This document shows, in pieces, positions 17,705 through 28,200 of a stretch of 64,000 bases of DNA (the stretch's first letter is position 1; every line of letters starts with the position of its first letter). The stretch is from NCBI RefSeq assembly GCF_004764705.1, contig NZ_SHLX01000001.1:62001-126000 (forward strand). The letters run 5' to 3'. This stretch comes from Paenibacillus cymbidii (GTDB taxonomy: Bacteria; Bacillota; Bacilli; Paenibacillales; NBRC-103111). A program made the position numbers and the translations under genes. The notes beneath the pieces were generated by a model that saw only the letters and a program-made list of their open reading frames with translations, was not told the DNA's origin and made no database searches.

Positions 17705-18631
17705 ATGTCGATGCAGCTATCCGATATGCGGGCGCATATGCCGTCGTTGCGTCATGCGACCGCGATGGCGCCGATAAGCAAAGGCTTTTCGAGCGATAGA
17801 AAATATTTGATCTATGAGGACGGCATAACGCCTGTTTATGTGCTACGAACAGCCGCCCTTGACCAAATCGAACGCAAACGCCGGGAATACGAAACCGTAT
17901 GCCGCATCCATGGTTTGGGGGTGCGGACGTCGCAGCCGGTTGCGTTCGGAACGGCACAAGCGCTGGGCTGCTGCTACATGGTGCTGCGATACGTCGAAGG
18001 GGAGGACGCCGCGGAACGGTTGCCGCTGCTGAGCGAAGACGAGCAGCACCGGATCGGCCTCGAAGCCGGCCGCGAGCTGAGGCTGATGCACGAGATGGAG
18101 GCGCCGGCCGAATTGGCGAGCTGGTCCGCACGGCGGAAGGAAAAGCATCGCCGACAGTGGGACCACTACTTGCGCTGCGGGGTGAAGCTGCCGGAGGAAG
18201 AGGCGATCGCAGCCTTCATCGAACAGCGGCTGACGTTGATGGACGGGCGGCCGAACCGATTCCAGCACGACGATTTTCATCCCGCCAATTTGCTTGTGCA
18301 AGGCGGCGCTTATGCGGCGGCGATCGATTTTAACCGTTTCGATTGGGGCGATCCTTACCACGATTTCGTCAAAATCGCCTACTTCAGCCGCGAGGTGAGC
18401 GTTCCGTTCTCGATCGGGCAAATCGACGGATATTTCGCCGGGAGAGTTCCGCACGATTTTTGGGACTTGTACGCGTTGTATGCCGCGCTGCTCATGGGCG
18501 GCACGATCACGTGGACACTGCAGACGGTGCCGGACCAGCTCGAATCGATGATCGCCCGCATCCGCACGGTGCTGGACGACCATCGCCGGTTTGCCAGCGT
18601 GGAGCCGCTCTGGTACAAACAACGTGGCTGA
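17705..18631 (+). CDS. Aminoglycoside phosphotransferase-family (APH/ChoK-like) kinase
   Basis: A 308-residue small-molecule kinase-like protein. ATG 17705 is chosen because AAAGGAG lies 8 bases upstream; the in-frame ATG at 17654 sits in a TGATAAAAT sequence that looks like a -10 box. The Brenner motif is 'FQHDDFHPANLL' (about 185-196, catalytic Asp) and the metal-binding motif is 'AIDFNRFDWGDPYHDF' (about 203-218). An N-terminal nucleotide-binding lobe precedes them. This family phosphorylates aminoglycosides, macrolides, homoserine, choline or sugars. Conservation of the motifs supports activity, but not any particular substrate or resistance role. Confidence 0.75.
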   Translation: MSMQLSDMRAHMPSLRHATAMAPISKGFSSDRKYLIYEDGITPVYVLRTAALDQIERKRREYETVCRIHGLGVRTSQPVAFGTAQALGCCYMVLRYVEGEDAAERLPLLSEDEQHRIGLEAGRELRLMHEMEAPAELASWSARRKEKHRRQWDHYLRCGVKLPEEEAIAAFIEQRLTLMDGRPNRFQHDDFHPANLLVQGGAYAAAIDFNRFDWGDPYHDFVKIAYFSREVSVPFSIGQIDGYFAGRVPHDFWDLYALYAALLMGGTITWTLQTVPDQLESMIARIRTVLDDHRRFASVEPLWYKQRG

Positions 18632-18781
18632 TGGCTCCGAAACGAAAAGACATCAAAAGATAAGCCGTGGTCAAAAAGATGCGCTGGCGCTACGGCGGCA
18701 ACAACGCGATAATGGAGTTGCCATGCGCCGCAAAACGGCAGGAACCGGCAGTCACCGCTAACCAATCGGAGGGAGATCCGC

Positions 18782-20545
18782 ATGAAGCCGTGGCAACGGT
18801 TCGCGGTTCATTATACGATATTTCCGAAGCTCGTTGTCGCATTCCTGCTTGTGCTGGCCCCGCTTTATTTGCTCGCCCTGGTCATGAACAAGCAGGACGA
18901 AACGAGCGTCGGCGAAGAGTTGTCCAATTCGCTCGAATCCCGCGTCATTTTTTACGCCAATACGCTGGAGAACGAAAAAGATCATATTCTCGCCCTGCAG
19001 CGCGAATACGTCAACGACAAGGATTTGCGCCAGATCAGCTTCGTCGGCGGCATTCTCGCTCCGTACAGCTGGTCGGACACGGTGCTGAACATACAGAACA
19101 AGCTGCAGCTCATTCGCAGCTCCAGCGTCTATATCGAGAACGTAAGCGCCCATATTTTGACGATCGGCCGCACGATCTCAAGCAATTTGCCGCTGAGCGA
19201 CAGCATCGCGGAAGATTACGCGGCAGTCAAAGGCAAACGCCCGGACAACGCGGAGTTCATCTATTGGCAGGATCGGCTGTACCTGAGCCTGGCGTTTCCC
19301 GACCCGCCGCTGCCCGGCCGCGATCCCGCTTACGTGCTGGCGATCGAGCTGTCGGTCGACAAGCTGAAACAGACGCTGGCGCAAATGACCAACTATAGAA
19401 ACGCCAGCGCCATTCTGATGAACCCGTCGCAAGGCTGGACGATCGCAGGCGACACGGACGCTGCCGCGTTCGAACCGATTTCCCGGCTGCTGCAGCGCGA
19501 GTACGACGAGCGCCGGACCGAAGGCGTCGTGTCGGAAACGATCGGCAACGATTCCTATTTGGTCGCGTTTCGTTATTTGCCTTCGTTCGGCAGCTTCCTG
19601 AGCGTATACGTGCCGAAGCAGCAGGTGTTCGGCAAGCTGGATACGAACCGGCAGCTGTTCTGGCTGCTGTCCGCGATTTCGCTGCTCGTGGTCGTCGTGT
19701 ATTCGTACTGGATATTCCGGCTCATCCACCGGCCGCTCAACGTGCTGGTCCGTTCGTTCCGCCGGGTCGAGGACGGTCAGATGGAGCCGGTTCAAGCGCC
19801 GCGCGGCCATGACGAATTTTATTACCTGTTCAATCATTTCAACGCGATGGTCGACAAGCTGAAGGTGCTCATCCACCAGGTGTACGAGCAGAAAATTCGC
19901 GCCCAGAGCTCGGAGCTGAAGCAGCTGCAATCGCAGATCAACCCCCATTTTTTGTACAACACATACTTCATCTTGTACCGGCTGGCCAAAGTGCAGGATC
20001 ACGACGGCGTCATGCGGTTCAGCCAGCATCTCGGCCAATATTTCCAGTTCATTACGCGCAGCGCGGCCGACGAGGTGCCGCTCGGCGAAGAGATTCGCCA
20101 CTCCCGCACGTATGTGGAAATCCAGCACATTCGCTTCTCGAACCGTATCCAGGTCGATTTTGCGGAACTGCCGGAGGTATGGCAGCTGACGCCCGTTCCG
20201 CGGCTGATCGTGCAACCGGTGCTGGAAAACGCTTACAAATACGGGCTCGAAGGCAAGCTGGAGGATGGCCGGATAACGATCCGGTTTCGGGAGCAGGAGG
20301 GCCATCTCATCATCACCGTGGAGGACAACGGGGAAGAACTGGACGAAGAGCGACTGCAGGAGCTAAATCTGCAGTTGATCGAGTTTTGCGCGGACCGCGA
20401 AACGACAGGGTTGCTCAATGTGCACCGGCGGCTGCAGCTCATGTTCGGCGAAACGTGCGGCGTGTCGCTGTCGCGCGGCGAATGGGGCGGGATGAAGGTG
20501 GAGCTGGCGATCGCCGCGGCACAAGTGGAGAATGGGGGAATCTGA
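18782..20545 (+). CDS. Sensor histidine kinase (YesM-like), system 2
   Basis: A 587-residue membrane kinase. Membrane segments near 13-39 and 292-312 enclose one extracellular sensor. A HAMP-like stretch and coiled coil lead to 'QINPHFLYNTYFIL' (near 385) with the phospho-accepting His, then a HATPase domain with 'VQPVLENAYKYG', 'ITVEDNGEEL' and a degenerate G2 box 'TGLLNVHRRL'. GGAGGGAG precedes the ATG. The regulator gene follows directly, overlapping the end of this reading frame with its ribosome binding site. The kinase probably senses an oligosaccharide, possibly through the lipoprotein at 22203. Confidence 0.9.
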   Translation: MKPWQRFAVHYTIFPKLVVAFLLVLAPLYLLALVMNKQDETSVGEELSNSLESRVIFYANTLENEKDHILALQREYVNDKDLRQISFVGGILAPYSWSDTVLNIQNKLQLIRSSSVYIENVSAHILTIGRTISSNLPLSDSIAEDYAAVKGKRPDNAEFIYWQDRLYLSLAFPDPPLPGRDPAYVLAIELSVDKLKQTLAQMTNYRNASAILMNPSQGWTIAGDTDAAAFEPISRLLQREYDERRTEGVVSETIGNDSYLVAFRYLPSFGSFLSVYVPKQQVFGKLDTNRQLFWLLSAISLLVVVVYSYWIFRLIHRPLNVLVRSFRRVEDGQMEPVQAPRGHDEFYYLFNHFNAMVDKLKVLIHQVYEQKIRAQSSELKQLQSQINPHFLYNTYFILYRLAKVQDHDGVMRFSQHLGQYFQFITRSAADEVPLGEEIRHSRTYVEIQHIRFSNRIQVDFAELPEVWQLTPVPRLIVQPVLENAYKYGLEGKLEDGRITIRFREQEGHLIITVEDNGEELDEERLQELNLQLIEFCADRETTGLLNVHRRLQLMFGETCGVSLSRGEWGGMKVELAIAAAQVENGGI

Positions 20546-20546
20546 C

Positions 20547-22178
20547 ATGCAACGCTTGCTTGTCGTCGATGACGAGCCGATTATCGTCGACGGTCTGTAC
20601 GAGTTGTTCGCCAATCACGAGTCGTTCGAGCTGGAAGTATACCGCGCCTACAACGCCGCCAGCGCGATTGCCGTCGCGTCGCGGCTGCGCATCGATGTGC
20701 TGCTGACCGATATCGAAATGCCGCGCATGAACGGCATCGAGCTGGCCGAAGCGGTCAAACGGCTGTGGCCGGCTTGCAAAACGATTTTCCTGACCGGCTA
20801 CAACAACTTTACGTATATCCAAAGCTCGCTGCGCGGCGGCGCCCTCGACTATGTGCTCAAAACGGAAGGCGACGAGCCGATCGTCGCTGCCGTGGCCAAG
20901 GCGATAACGCTGATCGCCGAAGAACGCAGCTACGAAGGGCTGATCGGCAAAGCCAGGTCGCAGCTGGCCGCGGCGCTGCCGACGCTGCGCAAGGAATATT
21001 TGGCCGAGCTGCTGGCGGGCGAACCGTCAACCGCGGCGTCGCGAGCGGTCCGTTTCCGCGAGCTGGAGGTGCCGATTGCGGCCGAACGGAAGGTGAACGT
21101 CATCGCCGGGCGCGTCGACGGGTGGCGGGACGATATCCAGCCCGGCGACAAGGCCTTGTTTTTGTACGCCGTGCACAACATCGCCGAAGAGTTTCTGGCG
21201 CCGCAGTTCGACGTTGTCCTGCTGCTCGAACGGCAGGACCGGTTCGTGTGGCTGCTGCAGCCGAAGCGACAAATCGGCGAAACGGAGTCGGAGCCGGCCG
21301 ACTTTTACCACCGCGTGCTCGGCATCGTCGAATCGATTCAGGCGTCGTGCCGCGACTTTCTGAAGCTGAGCTGTTCCTTCGTCGTCGGCAGCGAGCCGTG
21401 CGATTGGGACGGCTTGCCGGACAAGTACGACCGGCTGCGGCTGCTGTTCGTCCGGGGACTGGGGCTGGACAAGGAAATGCTGCTGTCCGACCGCCACTTG
21501 TTCGAGCGCGGCGGCGGCCGCGAGGACGCGGGCAAAATCAAACGAATCCAGCTGCTCGAAACGTATTTGGACCAGAAGGATGCGGGCAAGTTTTTCGAGC
21601 TGTTCGACGAGATTACGGGGGCCGTCCAACTGGCCAGCCAAGCGGGGCTTGCGCTGGAAATTCATCACTGGCTCGGGGCGATCTTCCTTTCGTACCTGAA
21701 CCGGCACGAGCTGGTCGAACCGCTGGCCGAAACGATCCATCTCGGCGCGTTGTTTACGATCCGCGAGCATACGTCGTGGGCCGAGGTGACGGCTTATTTT
21801 CGCCGCCTTGCCGAGCTTGCGTTCGCGCATACGCAGGATGAAAACGACTACGAGTCGGATGAAATCGTCCGCCGCGTGCACGATTTTATCCACGGCAATC
21901 TGGAGAAGGATTTATCGCTCAACCGGCTGGCCGAAATCGTTTATTTGGCCCCGTTCTACTTCTCCCGCCTGTACAAAATGAAAACCGGCCGCAGCGTCAC
22001 CGATTACATCGCCGAGCAACGCATCCAGAAGGCGAAACAGCTGCTGCGGGATACCGATCTGCGCATCCTCGAAATCGGCGTCATGCTCGGCTACCATTCG
22101 CCGCCTTATTTTACCCGTTTCTTCAAGAAGGCGACCCGGCTGACCCCGCAGGAATACCGCGATACGGCCAAGGCGTAA
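20547..22178 (+). CDS. Response regulator with AraC-type DNA-binding domain (YesN-like), system 2
   Basis: A 543-residue regulator. ATG 20547 lies one base after the kinase stop and 6 bases after GGGGGAA; an in-frame ATG at 20532 overlaps the kinase and adds residues before the 'LLVVDDEP' strand. The receiver domain has phospho-acceptor D55 in 'LLTDIEMPRMNG' and Lys in 'DYVLKTEG' (T replaces the usual P). Two HTH motifs close the protein (about 440-540: 'LNRLAEIVYLAPFYFSRLY' and 'LEIGVMLGYHSPPYFTRFF'). It is co-transcribed with the kinase and with the solute-binding protein gene 25 bp downstream, its likely target. Confidence 0.9.
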   Translation: MQRLLVVDDEPIIVDGLYELFANHESFELEVYRAYNAASAIAVASRLRIDVLLTDIEMPRMNGIELAEAVKRLWPACKTIFLTGYNNFTYIQSSLRGGALDYVLKTEGDEPIVAAVAKAITLIAEERSYEGLIGKARSQLAAALPTLRKEYLAELLAGEPSTAASRAVRFRELEVPIAAERKVNVIAGRVDGWRDDIQPGDKALFLYAVHNIAEEFLAPQFDVVLLLERQDRFVWLLQPKRQIGETESEPADFYHRVLGIVESIQASCRDFLKLSCSFVVGSEPCDWDGLPDKYDRLRLLFVRGLGLDKEMLLSDRHLFERGGGREDAGKIKRIQLLETYLDQKDAGKFFELFDEITGAVQLASQAGLALEIHHWLGAIFLSYLNRHELVEPLAETIHLGALFTIREHTSWAEVTAYFRRLAELAFAHTQDENDYESDEIVRRVHDFIHGNLEKDLSLNRLAEIVYLAPFYFSRLYKMKTGRSVTDYIAEQRIQKAKQLLRDTDLRILEIGVMLGYHSPPYFTRFFKKATRLTPQEYRDTAKA

Positions 22179-22202
22179 GCAAGCGCATAAGGAGGGGTAC
22201 GG

Positions 22203-23915
22203 ATGGCGGCAACATGGAGCGGACGGGCGGCGCGCGGCGCGATCGTGCTGGCGATTGCGCTTGCGCCCGCGTGCGACCGCGGCGGCGAAGGCAAGTCGAA
22301 GCCGGCCCAGCCGGACGGGAGCCAGGCGCCTTATGCGGCATCTGCGCGCAGCGAGCTGAACGCACAGGGCAAGTTCGACCCGCCGCTGACGATGTCGATC
22401 GTGCGCAAAACGATCAACGGCACGAAATACCCCGCCGGCGAATCGATTTCGCGCAACATCTGGACCGATACGTACCGCGACATGCTTGGCATCGCGCTGA
22501 GCAACAAGTGGAGCATCGACGAAACGCAATACCAGCAAAAAATGAATGTGTCGATCGTGTCGGCGGATTTGCCGGACTTGTTCATGGTCAACTCCCAGCA
22601 GTTCCAGTCGCTGATCAACGGCGGTCAAATCGCCGATCTGACCGATGCGTTCAACCGGTATGCGACCGAATTGACCAAAAAATCGCTCGCCGGCGGCATC
22701 CTCCGCCAGGGCGCCTCCACGCACGGCCGGCTGATGGGCATTCCCGTCAGCGGCGGCAGCTACGACAATGCGGCGATGATCTGGATTCGTACGGACTGGC
22801 TGGCCCGGCTGCATCTGGCTCCGCCGAAAACGATGGACGACGTGATCGCCATCGCCAAGGCGTTTACGGAGCTGGACCCCGACGGCAACGGCAAAAAAGA
22901 CACTTACGGCATGAACCTGAGCAAAAATTTGTTCGACGGCTACGCCGGGCTCGAAGGATTCTTCTCCGGGTATCACGCTTACCCCTACAACCCGTCCAAC
23001 GGCAGCGGCGCCCAAACGATGTGGCTGAAGGACGGCAGCGGCAAGCTGGTGTACGGCGGCATCCAACCGGAAGTTCGCACGGCGCTCGGCAAGCTGCAGG
23101 AAATGTACGCGGCGGGCACGATCAATCCGGAATTCGCCGTGCAGGACGGCACGAAAGCGTCGGAGCTGGAAGTCGCGGGCAAAATCGGCATGCATTTCGG
23201 CGCGAACTGGAACGCCAACTGGCCGCTGATCAATACGCAGATGACCGACTCGAACGCCGACTGGAGCTTGTTCCCGCTCGTATCGGCCGACAGCAAGCCG
23301 GCATTGCCGATTATCGCCAATGTGGCGCCCTCCGATTTTTACGTCGTGAACAAGAAGTTCGCCAACCCGGAAGCGGTCATTCTCATGCTGAATCTGTACA
23401 TGGATAAAATTTACGGCCCGAACGCGGACGAACGTTACCATATCGCCACGGAAGGCACGGACAATTTCAACATTTTCAGTTATGCCGCCATTCGCGGCGG
23501 TTTGCCGGAGAACAACCAGGACGCGCAGGAAGCGGTAGCGGCGGCACTGCGCGCGCACGACCCGTCGAAGCTGAACCTGGAGCAAACCGGCTACTACACG
23601 AACATCCTCAAGTACAGGGACGGGGACAAAAGCCAGTGGTGGGTCAACAAAGTATTCGGCGAAACGGGCTCTTATTCCATTCTCGGCGAATACAAAAAGT
23701 CGGACCGGTTTATGGTCAACGCCTTCTTCGGTCCGCCGACGCCGACGATCATCGAACGGGGCTCGACGCTGCGCGATCTGGAAACGGTCATGATGACGAA
23801 AGTGATTATGGGTGAGCCGATCGACTTGTTCGACAAGTTCGTCAAGGATTGGCGCTCGCAAGGCGGCGACCAGATCACGAAAGAAGTAAACGAGTGGGTT
23901 GACGGGATGAAATAG
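22203..23915 (+). CDS. Solute-binding protein of ABC importer, system 2 (atypical lipobox)
   Basis: A 570-residue protein behind GGAGGGG. It is closely related to the protein at 32499: both have 'GKKDTYGMNL'/'GKKDTFGLSL', 'FFSGYHAYPYNP'/'FFNAYHAYPYNP', and 'NPEAVILMLNLYM'/'NPEAVIKMLNLYM'. A short hydrophobic signal segment ends 'IALAPAC', with proline at -2 where a lipobox normally has a small or hydrophobic residue, so lipidation is doubtful. No permease genes follow; the next gene is convergent. It probably shares the permeases at 34311-36122, or acts as a ligand sensor for the adjacent kinase. Fold assignment is firm; function in transport is less so. Confidence 0.85.
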   Translation: MAATWSGRAARGAIVLAIALAPACDRGGEGKSKPAQPDGSQAPYAASARSELNAQGKFDPPLTMSIVRKTINGTKYPAGESISRNIWTDTYRDMLGIALSNKWSIDETQYQQKMNVSIVSADLPDLFMVNSQQFQSLINGGQIADLTDAFNRYATELTKKSLAGGILRQGASTHGRLMGIPVSGGSYDNAAMIWIRTDWLARLHLAPPKTMDDVIAIAKAFTELDPDGNGKKDTYGMNLSKNLFDGYAGLEGFFSGYHAYPYNPSNGSGAQTMWLKDGSGKLVYGGIQPEVRTALGKLQEMYAAGTINPEFAVQDGTKASELEVAGKIGMHFGANWNANWPLINTQMTDSNADWSLFPLVSADSKPALPIIANVAPSDFYVVNKKFANPEAVILMLNLYMDKIYGPNADERYHIATEGTDNFNIFSYAAIRGGLPENNQDAQEAVAAALRAHDPSKLNLEQTGYYTNILKYRDGDKSQWWVNKVFGETGSYSILGEYKKSDRFMVNAFFGPPTPTIIERGSTLRDLETVMMTKVIMGEPIDLFDKFVKDWRSQGGDQITKEVNEWVDGMK

Positions 23916-23938
23916 GGCTTGATCCGGCGACAGGCCGC

Positions 23939-24823
23939 TTATGGCGGTGTTGCGCCCGTCCTGGCGTCGGCGAAGCGGAACGCAAACGAATGCCGGCTCA
24001 GCTTGTCGAAGCGGAAGCCTTGATTTTTCAGGCCGTCGATGATGGCGGGCAGTGCTTCTACAGTCGTCGTTTTGCCCGCCGCGTCGTGCATCAGCACGAT
24101 GATTTGCCGTTTGCCGCGGCTGGAACCGAGTACGGCGCCCACAATTTCCGCTGTCGGCTGAACCGCTTGCGCCGCATCCGTCGAGCTGACGTTCCAATCC
24201 ACGTACGAATAGCCCTCCGCCTCCATAGAGCCGATGATCCGGCGCATGATCCCTTTGCCGCCCGCCTTGTCCGCCAGCCGGTTATTCGACCCGCCCGGGA
24301 AACGAAGCATATCCGGACGGAAGCCGACGGCCCGTTCGAGCAGATCGTTCAGCTTCTCCGTATCCGCCTTGTAAGCCTGGACGGAGGCGTAAATCCGCGC
24401 GTACGAATGGCTGTAGGTATGATTGCCGATCGCATGGCCTTCCGCAGCGATTCGGCGGTAGAGCCGGATGCCTTCCGGCGTTGCGTTGCCGTTGACGAAG
24501 AAGGTGGCGCGCACATCGTCCTGTTTCAAGATATCCAGGATGCGGTCGGTATGATCCGACGGCCCGTCGTCGAACGTCAAGTATGCGGTTCGGCCTGTCG
24601 TCGGTATCGTTGAAGCGGGAACCGGGGGCGGCGATGGAGCCGGCGTTGGGGTCGGGCGTGGCGCGGTCGCTGCCGGCGCCGCTTGCTGGATTAAAGCCGG
24701 GGAGACGGTGGCCGGCGCCCGCGTTTCCTCCTGAACGACATTCTCCTTGCAGCCTCCCATAAGGAGCAAACAAGCCGCCGCTGTCAGCAGCAGCAACAGT
24801 GGACGGACCTCTTTTCGCCGCAT
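23939..24823 (-). CDS. Polysaccharide deacetylase lipoprotein (CE4)
   Basis: A 294-residue exported enzyme. ATG 24823 is chosen over upstream starts because GGGGAGG lies 7 bases before it and the signal peptide then begins directly. Lipobox 'LMGGC' places the lipidated Cys at 25; a Pro/Thr-rich tether follows. CE4 motifs: 'TFDDGPSD' (D85-D86, base and metal ligand), 'GNHTYSHSY' (H135, H139 metal ligands), 'RFPGGSNN' (near 170), 'DWNVSSTD', and 'IVLMHDAAGKT' with the catalytic His. It should remove N-acetyl groups from peptidoglycan or chitin-like oligosaccharides at the cell surface. It lies 3' to 3' against the binding-protein gene with only 23 bp between them. Confidence 0.88.
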   Translation of the reverse strand: MRRKEVRPLLLLLTAAACLLLMGGCKENVVQEETRAPATVSPALIQQAAPAATAPRPTPTPAPSPPPVPASTIPTTGRTAYLTFDDGPSDHTDRILDILKQDDVRATFFVNGNATPEGIRLYRRIAAEGHAIGNHTYSHSYARIYASVQAYKADTEKLNDLLERAVGFRPDMLRFPGGSNNRLADKAGGKGIMRRIIGSMEAEGYSYVDWNVSSTDAAQAVQPTAEIVGAVLGSSRGKRQIIVLMHDAAGKTTTVEALPAIIDGLKNQGFRFDKLSRHSFAFRFADARTGATPP

Positions 24824-24983
24824 CCGTATCGCCTCCCCGTTATAACACCATATTTTCCCTCTCAAGGGTCAAGGGCCTGCCGGAATTAGTAGTTTTTGCG
24901 TGGAAGGCTTGTTTATGCGCCGTAAAACTGGGAAATGCCGGATGAGGCGTAAAATAAGCGAGCAAACTGCCGAGTACAACGAA

Positions 24984-25016
24984 AGACCCGCCGGCGCCGA
25001 GGTGCGCTGCGGGTCT
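24984..25016 (-). terminator. Possible terminator downstream of the SLH protein gene
   Basis: An 8-bp stem (AGACCCGC / GCGGGTCT, 24984-24991 / 25009-25016) is followed, on the minus strand, by a short T-rich tail. It could end the transcript of the surface protein gene, beyond the repeat block. Confidence 0.4.
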
Positions 25017-25035
25017 CCATCTGTGTGCCTGTGTC

Positions 25036-25229
25036 AAAATAGGCCATGAAAAATGGCTTGTTTACCGCTTTTTATGGGTTGCGTCGAGAATAGCCAGTGA
25101 AAACACTGGCTATTCTGCTCAGACAGCTCGAAAATTCAACTTTTCAACGAAATAGCCAGCGATTTCACTGGCTATTTTGTTGAGTGCGTCTATTTTCGGC
25201 CCAATAGCCAATAAAACAGGGCTTATTTT
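25036..25229. repeat. Four-dyad intergenic repeat block, copy 1
   Basis: Four imperfect palindromes flanked by A/T-rich arms, with the core 'TAG' at 25040, 25091, 25153 and 25205 (spacings 51, 62 and 52). Unit 1 has GGCCAT/ATGGC arms, unit 2 has CCAGTG-aaaa-CACTGG, unit 3 has CCAGCG-attt-CACTGG, and unit 4 is degenerate. The block lies between the SLH protein gene and the deacetylase gene, both on the minus strand. The remaining gap from 24824 to 25279 holds no gene. Confidence 0.9.
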
Positions 25230-25279
25230 GAAAAGCTGCCTGGTCGAAACAGGAAAACGGCAAACGGTTTCGACAAAGA

Positions 25280-28200
25280 TCAGTTGACGGCTGTTTCGCT
25301 GCCGTCCGGTTGCCGGAACGCGTCGTGGGCGACAGCCGCTTCCGCGATGGCGGCGGCCGCGTCGCTCGAAGCGGGCACATCCGCGAACGGCGGCTTCACG
25401 CCGGACAACGGGCCGCGGCTATACAGCCGGTTCAGCGCCGTAACGGCTTCGGCGCGCGTCACCGGCCGGTCCGGCCGGAACGTGCCGTCCGGCAGGGCGG
25501 GCAAGGAGCCGCTGGCGATGGCTTGCATTATGGCCGCTTCCGCCCAGTGGCCGGCTGCGTCGTCAGGCTCGGCTGCCGAACCGACGGATGCCCCGGTGCT
25601 TGCCTTCTGCGGCTGCAGCCGGCCGGCGATCACGGCGAGCTCCGCCCTTGTTACATTGTCGGCCGGGCGGAAGGAGCCGTCCGGATCGCCCTTCATCAGG
25701 CCGGCCGCTTGCACATGCGCGATGGCGGCCGCTCCCCAATAAGCTGCCGGGACGTCCGGGAACGCGGCCGCGCCTCCGGTTGCCGCGCCCGGCTGGAGCC
25801 GGTCGAGCATAGCGGCCAGCTCGGCGCGCGTTACCGGCTGCTCCGGCCGGAATGTGCCGTCTTCGTAGCCGTTGATGTACGGTAGGTGCGTCAGCTTCTC
25901 CGGCGCAATCGAAACGATCGTAAACGTACTGAACTTGTCGACGCCGATTTCGATCGCGACCGGGTTGCCTTGAGCATCGTAAACGATCGTGCCGCGTTCC
26001 AGCGCCTTGTCGCCGTCGCTGTGTTCAATGTAGACGGCCAAGCCGGCAAGGAACGACGCGCGTTCCGCCGCGCCGGATGGAACGGCCGAAGCGTTGATCG
26101 GGAACCGCAGCGCAACCGGGCGGTTCTGCAAGTTCGTTTCGATCGTCATCGGCGTGCCGACGAGCTGTACGTTGCGTCCGTCAGCCGACTGCTGCACCAG
26201 CTCCGCGCTCAAGGTGCGCCGCTCGGCAACGCTGCGGTCTTCGGACGAACGAACCGGCACGAGCCGGAAGAACAAATCGTCATTCGACGACCAGTCGTCG
26301 AGCGACGAGGCAGGAACCTTCACTGTCACTTGTTCGGTTTGAATTTCCAGATCGAGTTTTTTGCCGGCCAGTTCGGCATACGCTTCCTTGTCGAGCGAAA
26401 CGATTTGTTCGTCGGCCAGGCTGGAAGGAAGTTCATCGATGACGACGCGAACCGTGTTTTTGCCGTTCTGCTGCGCTTTGCCGGCCGCTTCGTCGACTTT
26501 GGCTTTTCCGAGCTGGACCGTATCCGTTTGCGTGCCGTCTTTGCCGGTCGTACGGGTGATGTCCACTTTGGCGGCGTTCGACGATTGGCCGTTCGGACCT
26601 ACTTCGACATTCACCTGGCGTGTCGGCGGCTTCGGTGTCGTCGAAGGTGCCGGCGTTGGCGAAGAGGTCGGGACATACGACGTTTGGTACACAAACGTCA
26701 GCGTTGCGGCTGCCGATACGTTGCCTGCCGCGTCGCGAGCCGTCACTTGCACGGTGTGCGAGCCGTAGTATCCAAGGTATGTTGGCGTGTACGTCCATTG
26801 TCCAAGGCCGTTCGCCGGCACCTCGTGATCGACGCCGTCGATGCGCACGATCACGGTGCTGCCGGCTTCTGCCGTGCCGGTGAAGGTTGGGAACGTGTCC
26901 TCATAGCTCGAATTGTTGGCCGGCGTGGCGATTATCGGCACATCCGGCGCGATGTTCGTATTGACCGATACCCACTGCGAGTAGGTGGTGACGGACACGG
27001 ATTGATCGGTAATATGTGTCATTCTCAGCCTGTAACGGCCGATGGAATCGTTGGCTAATCCTGTTAAAAGGTAAGTTGCTTCCGTGACGTTAAACAGTTG
27101 GCCGTCGTTTTCCCGCTCGATGGTCACGTTTGTCGCCGCGTCCAGAATGTCCCTTTTGTCGTAGGGGTCCGTACTCTCGTTCCACGGCAGCAGCAAGGTT
27201 GCATCGTTGGCATGAACGCCGGTGACCGACAGGAATGGGGATTTGTACCCGCCGAGCGGGGTGAAAACTTGAGGACTGGAATTAATACGGTCAGTCTTTT
27301 GCAGATCCACTTCGTCGCTCTGATCGACAATCGCACTGACGTCGTACAACAAATTTCCCGAGAAGGTGTTTACTGCCTTCAGTGCTTCGCCTATGGTGAC
27401 GGCGTTGTTGGTCGAATCGAGCAAAAGCCCCGGATCGCTGTCGCTCGAGCGCAGCTTCATCGGCCTGGGGGTAGGATAATAAGCCGTCCACGTGCCCTGC
27501 ATATCCAGGCCGGCTCCGTTTCCTTGCAGCGTGTTTCCGTAGATGGCATAATCGGCGGCCATAAAGGCGATCGTGGCGATGCCGCTGCTTGTGTATCCGT
27601 CCTGATGCGTGCTGTCGAAACCGGAGATGGTGTTTTTCTTTACCGTACCGGTGCCGCCGTATAAGTAGATGCCGTATTCGTATCCGTCGTCGGCTTCCAG
27701 GCGATTGGGGTAATCCGTACCAACGAACGTGTTATTGTCGATCAGTGTCGTTCCGCCGCTGATCGCGATGGCGGCACGAAACGCGTTGCTGCTGCCGAAG
27801 CTGCTATGCTTTACCGTAGTCGCCGTTGCTCCGGGTTCGGCAAAAATGCCGTAGCTTCTGGCGTCACCGCCGGGACTGTCGTCGTTGTTGTAGAAGCCGC
27901 TGAATGTCACGGTGTCCAGTGACAGGCTCCCGCCGTCCTTGACCGCGATGGCGGCGAAGATAAAGTGATTTTCCTCCGCGTTCCCCGGATCGGAGTCTCC
28001 CTTCAGCGTCACGTTCTCCAGCTTGAAATCCTTGTATACGGCCAGAAGGACACTGACACCGTTAAAGGGGCCAATGGTGTTGTCGTCGGTACGTATGATT
28101 TTATCGCTCAAAGGATTCCTAGCTTGGATCGTGGCGCCATTGCCTTTGATGGTCAAATTCCGTTCGATTTTGGTGCCGTCAAGCTCGTACGTCGTGGAAC

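Noticed and set aside
17705..18631. Aminoglycoside resistance gene
   Set aside because: The phosphotransferase motifs are shared by many kinases of unrelated substrate, and nothing in the context points to antibiotic modification.
21912..24197. 761-codon minus-strand frame across binding protein 2 and the deacetylase region
   Set aside because: Composition is Arg/Val/His-rich with no domain, and it overlaps well-supported genes on the + strand and in another minus frame.
25036..25229. CRISPR array interpretation of the four-dyad blocks
   Set aside because: There are only four units, the spacers are related between blocks, the repeats are not identical, and there are no cas genes.
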